This document shows positions 6,917 through 7,427 of a stretch of DNA of 7,427 nucleotides, one piece after another. Numbering within the stretch: position 1 is the stretch's first letter; every line of letters begins with the position of its first letter. Origin of the DNA: CAZWVR01 sp964637235 (GTDB lineage: Bacteria > Bacteroidota > Bacteroidia > Bacteroidales > S143-33); assembly GCA_964637235.1 (NCBI GenBank), contig CAZWVR010000104.1, positions 1-7,427 on the forward strand, read 5' to 3'. A program made the translations under genes and the position numbers. The notes below the pieces were generated by a model that worked only from the letters and a program-made list of their open reading frames with translations, ran no database searches and was not told the DNA's origin.

Positions 6917-7425
6917 TTTTTTCTCTTTTTCCCTTTCACCCCCACTCCCACAACTCCCTCCAATAATTTTACTCTTTTCCCCCTCTCTTTTTTCTCCTCG
7001 GTATCCTCCTCGCCTCCGTCTCCCTTCTTCATATCGATATAGTACCTCTTTTTGGCGAAGCGGTAGAGGATGGCCGCGAACTCTTCGGGGGCTATCGGCT
7101 CTTTGTGCGCTTTTTCGACAACGCCCCAAAAGTTTCGTCCGATTTCGTGCATTTTCGATACGGCCTCTTTTTTGTCCTTGAAAAGCCCCGTGGCGAGGAT
7201 TACGCTCAAAACGGCCGAGGCTCTTTTTTTGGCTCCCTTTTTTGGTTTCGAGGCTCTTTTGATCTCGTTCAGCGCCGTGGGGTGCATTTCGGGCGTGTTG
7301 TCGAACATGTAAACTCCAGCGTACAGTTCCCCGTTTTTCTCCACGGCCCATCCGCAGCTGATATATCCTATGTCGAAAGCGAATCGCGTTCCCATTTTTC
7401 TTTTTTTTGTGACGATGGCGTTCAT
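6829..7425 (-). CDS. Cas9-family N-terminal fragment (RuvC-I, bridge helix, start of recognition lobe), cut at the junction
   Basis: The open frame is 198 codons, but only residues 1-134 (7425-7024) look like real protein; the rest reads the purine tract and then the glycan gene out of frame. FAFDIGYISCGWAV (15-28) matches the Cas9 RuvC-I motif, with Asp18 at the catalytic position (codon 7374-7372). AGVYMFDNTP (36-45) matches the following strand, where type II-C proteins usually have GVR-I-F. Residues 51-80 occupy the bridge-helix position, but the usual arginines are largely lysine or alanine (KPKKGAKKRAS). EEFAAILYRFAKKRYYIDMK (114-133) aligns with the segment that in Campylobacter jejuni Cas9 reads FARVILHIAKRRGY, with the Gly replaced by Tyr. 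Spacing is about 12 residues shorter than in that protein. Starts at Met1 (7425) or Met11 (7395) are possible; Met11 better fits the family, and the gene could also begin outside the window. No HNH, later RuvC motifs or CRISPR parts are present. Confidence 0.6.
   Translation of the reverse strand: MNAIVTKKRKMGTRFAFDIGYISCGWAVEKNGELYAGVYMFDNTPEMHPTALNEIKRASKPKKGAKKRASAVLSVILATGLFKDKKEAVSKMHEIGRNFWGVVEKAHKEPIAPEEFAAILYRFAKKRYYIDMKKGDGGEEDTEEKKERGKRVKLLEGVVGVGVKGKKRKNLVKIILLEYMRYLRSIIVIILYSFDLIK
6917..7023. other. Polypurine/polypyrimidine junction between two compositionally different segments
   Basis: From about 6921 to 7030 the plus strand is about 86% pyrimidine (hand count, roughly 95 of 110 bases), so the minus strand is almost all purine, with runs of G and A. 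To the left the sequence is strongly AT-rich glycan-gene DNA; to the right it is about 50-55% GC. Two minus-strand frames stay open through it, but both give low-complexity peptides of Lys, Glu, Gly and Arg that match neither neighbour. It may be a recombination scar, an expanded purine repeat, or low-quality sequence bridging a false join. No terminator hairpin, promoter or repeat unit was seen here. Confidence 0.6.
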
Positions 7426-7427
7426 TG

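Noticed and set aside
6829..7023. C-terminal part of the Cas9-like open frame, including a hydrophobic tail near the stop
   Set aside because: It reads the purine tract and then the glycan gene out of frame. The apparent membrane-like tail (SIIVIILYSF) is a by-product of AT-rich DNA, not evidence for a membrane-anchored Cas9.
6833..7312. Plus-strand open frames opposite the Cas9-like region
   Set aside because: They are antisense shadows; one is almost only Ser, Pro, Thr and Phe from the pyrimidine tract and neither has a recognisable motif.
5774..7351. A single 525-codon open frame that would fuse an Arg/Gly-rich N-terminus to the GT-B-like protein
   Set aside because: Codons upstream of about 6916 read the polypurine tract and the Cas9-like gene in the wrong frame; the resulting basic peptide has no protein-like pattern and the Cas9 frame is clearly the real one there.
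1..7427. CRISPR array, tracrRNA, cas1/cas2, tRNA or insertion sequence associated with the Cas9-like fragment
   Set aside because: I looked for regularly spaced direct repeats, cloverleaf-like segments and terminal inverted repeats and saw none in this window.

Overview
The window carries one minus-strand polysaccharide (O-antigen, capsule or glycan-modification) gene cluster. At the right end it is joined to a stretch of different base composition that encodes what looks like the N-terminus of a Cas9-family protein. The cluster is very AT-rich: a hand count of 5881-5940 gives about 17% GC, against about 55% for 7081-7140. AT-rich glycan genes with an rfbF-rfbG pair, plus a Cas9 N-terminus that by eye resembles the compact type II-C proteins of Campylobacter and Wolinella, suggest a Campylobacterota bacterium. 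This is inference from memory, not a database result.

Layout, in the direction of transcription (right to left). 7425-7024 is the Cas9-like N-terminus: RuvC-I motif, degenerate bridge helix, start of the recognition lobe. 6917-7023 is a strongly polypurine tract that fits neither neighbour. 6916-5774 is a 5'-truncated, GT-B-like surface-carbohydrate protein. 5784-4495 is a DegT-family PLP aminotransferase. 4498-3719 is RfbF, glucose-1-phosphate cytidylyltransferase. 3719-2619 is RfbG, CDP-glucose 4,6-dehydratase. 2631-2224 is a short RmlC-like cupin. 2234-1119 is a second DegT-family aminotransferase. 1129-212 is a family 2 glycosyltransferase. 219-1 is the start of a hydrophobic membrane protein that runs off the left edge. 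Every junction from 6916 leftwards is a gene overlap of 1 to 13 bases, so this is one tightly packed, probably translationally coupled operon. I see no internal promoter or terminator.

Proposed chemistry: RfbF makes CDP-glucose and RfbG converts it to CDP-4-keto-6-deoxyglucose. The cupin then epimerises or isomerises the keto sugar, and a lysine-containing DegT enzyme aminates it. The glycosyltransferases would add the product to a glycan, and the membrane protein may be a polymerase or ligase. The classical next enzyme after RfbG, the histidine-containing RfbH/DdhC 3-dehydrase, is absent, and both DegT enzymes keep the PLP lysine. The cluster therefore points to a CDP-activated amino-deoxysugar rather than a 3,6-dideoxyhexose.

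The right-hand junction is the main caveat. The Cas9-like frame and the glycan-protein frame differ, both genes are cut, and a low-complexity tract lies between them. Either a real recombination event or an assembly chimera would explain this. No CRISPR array, cas1/cas2, tracrRNA, tRNA, rRNA or insertion sequence is visible.
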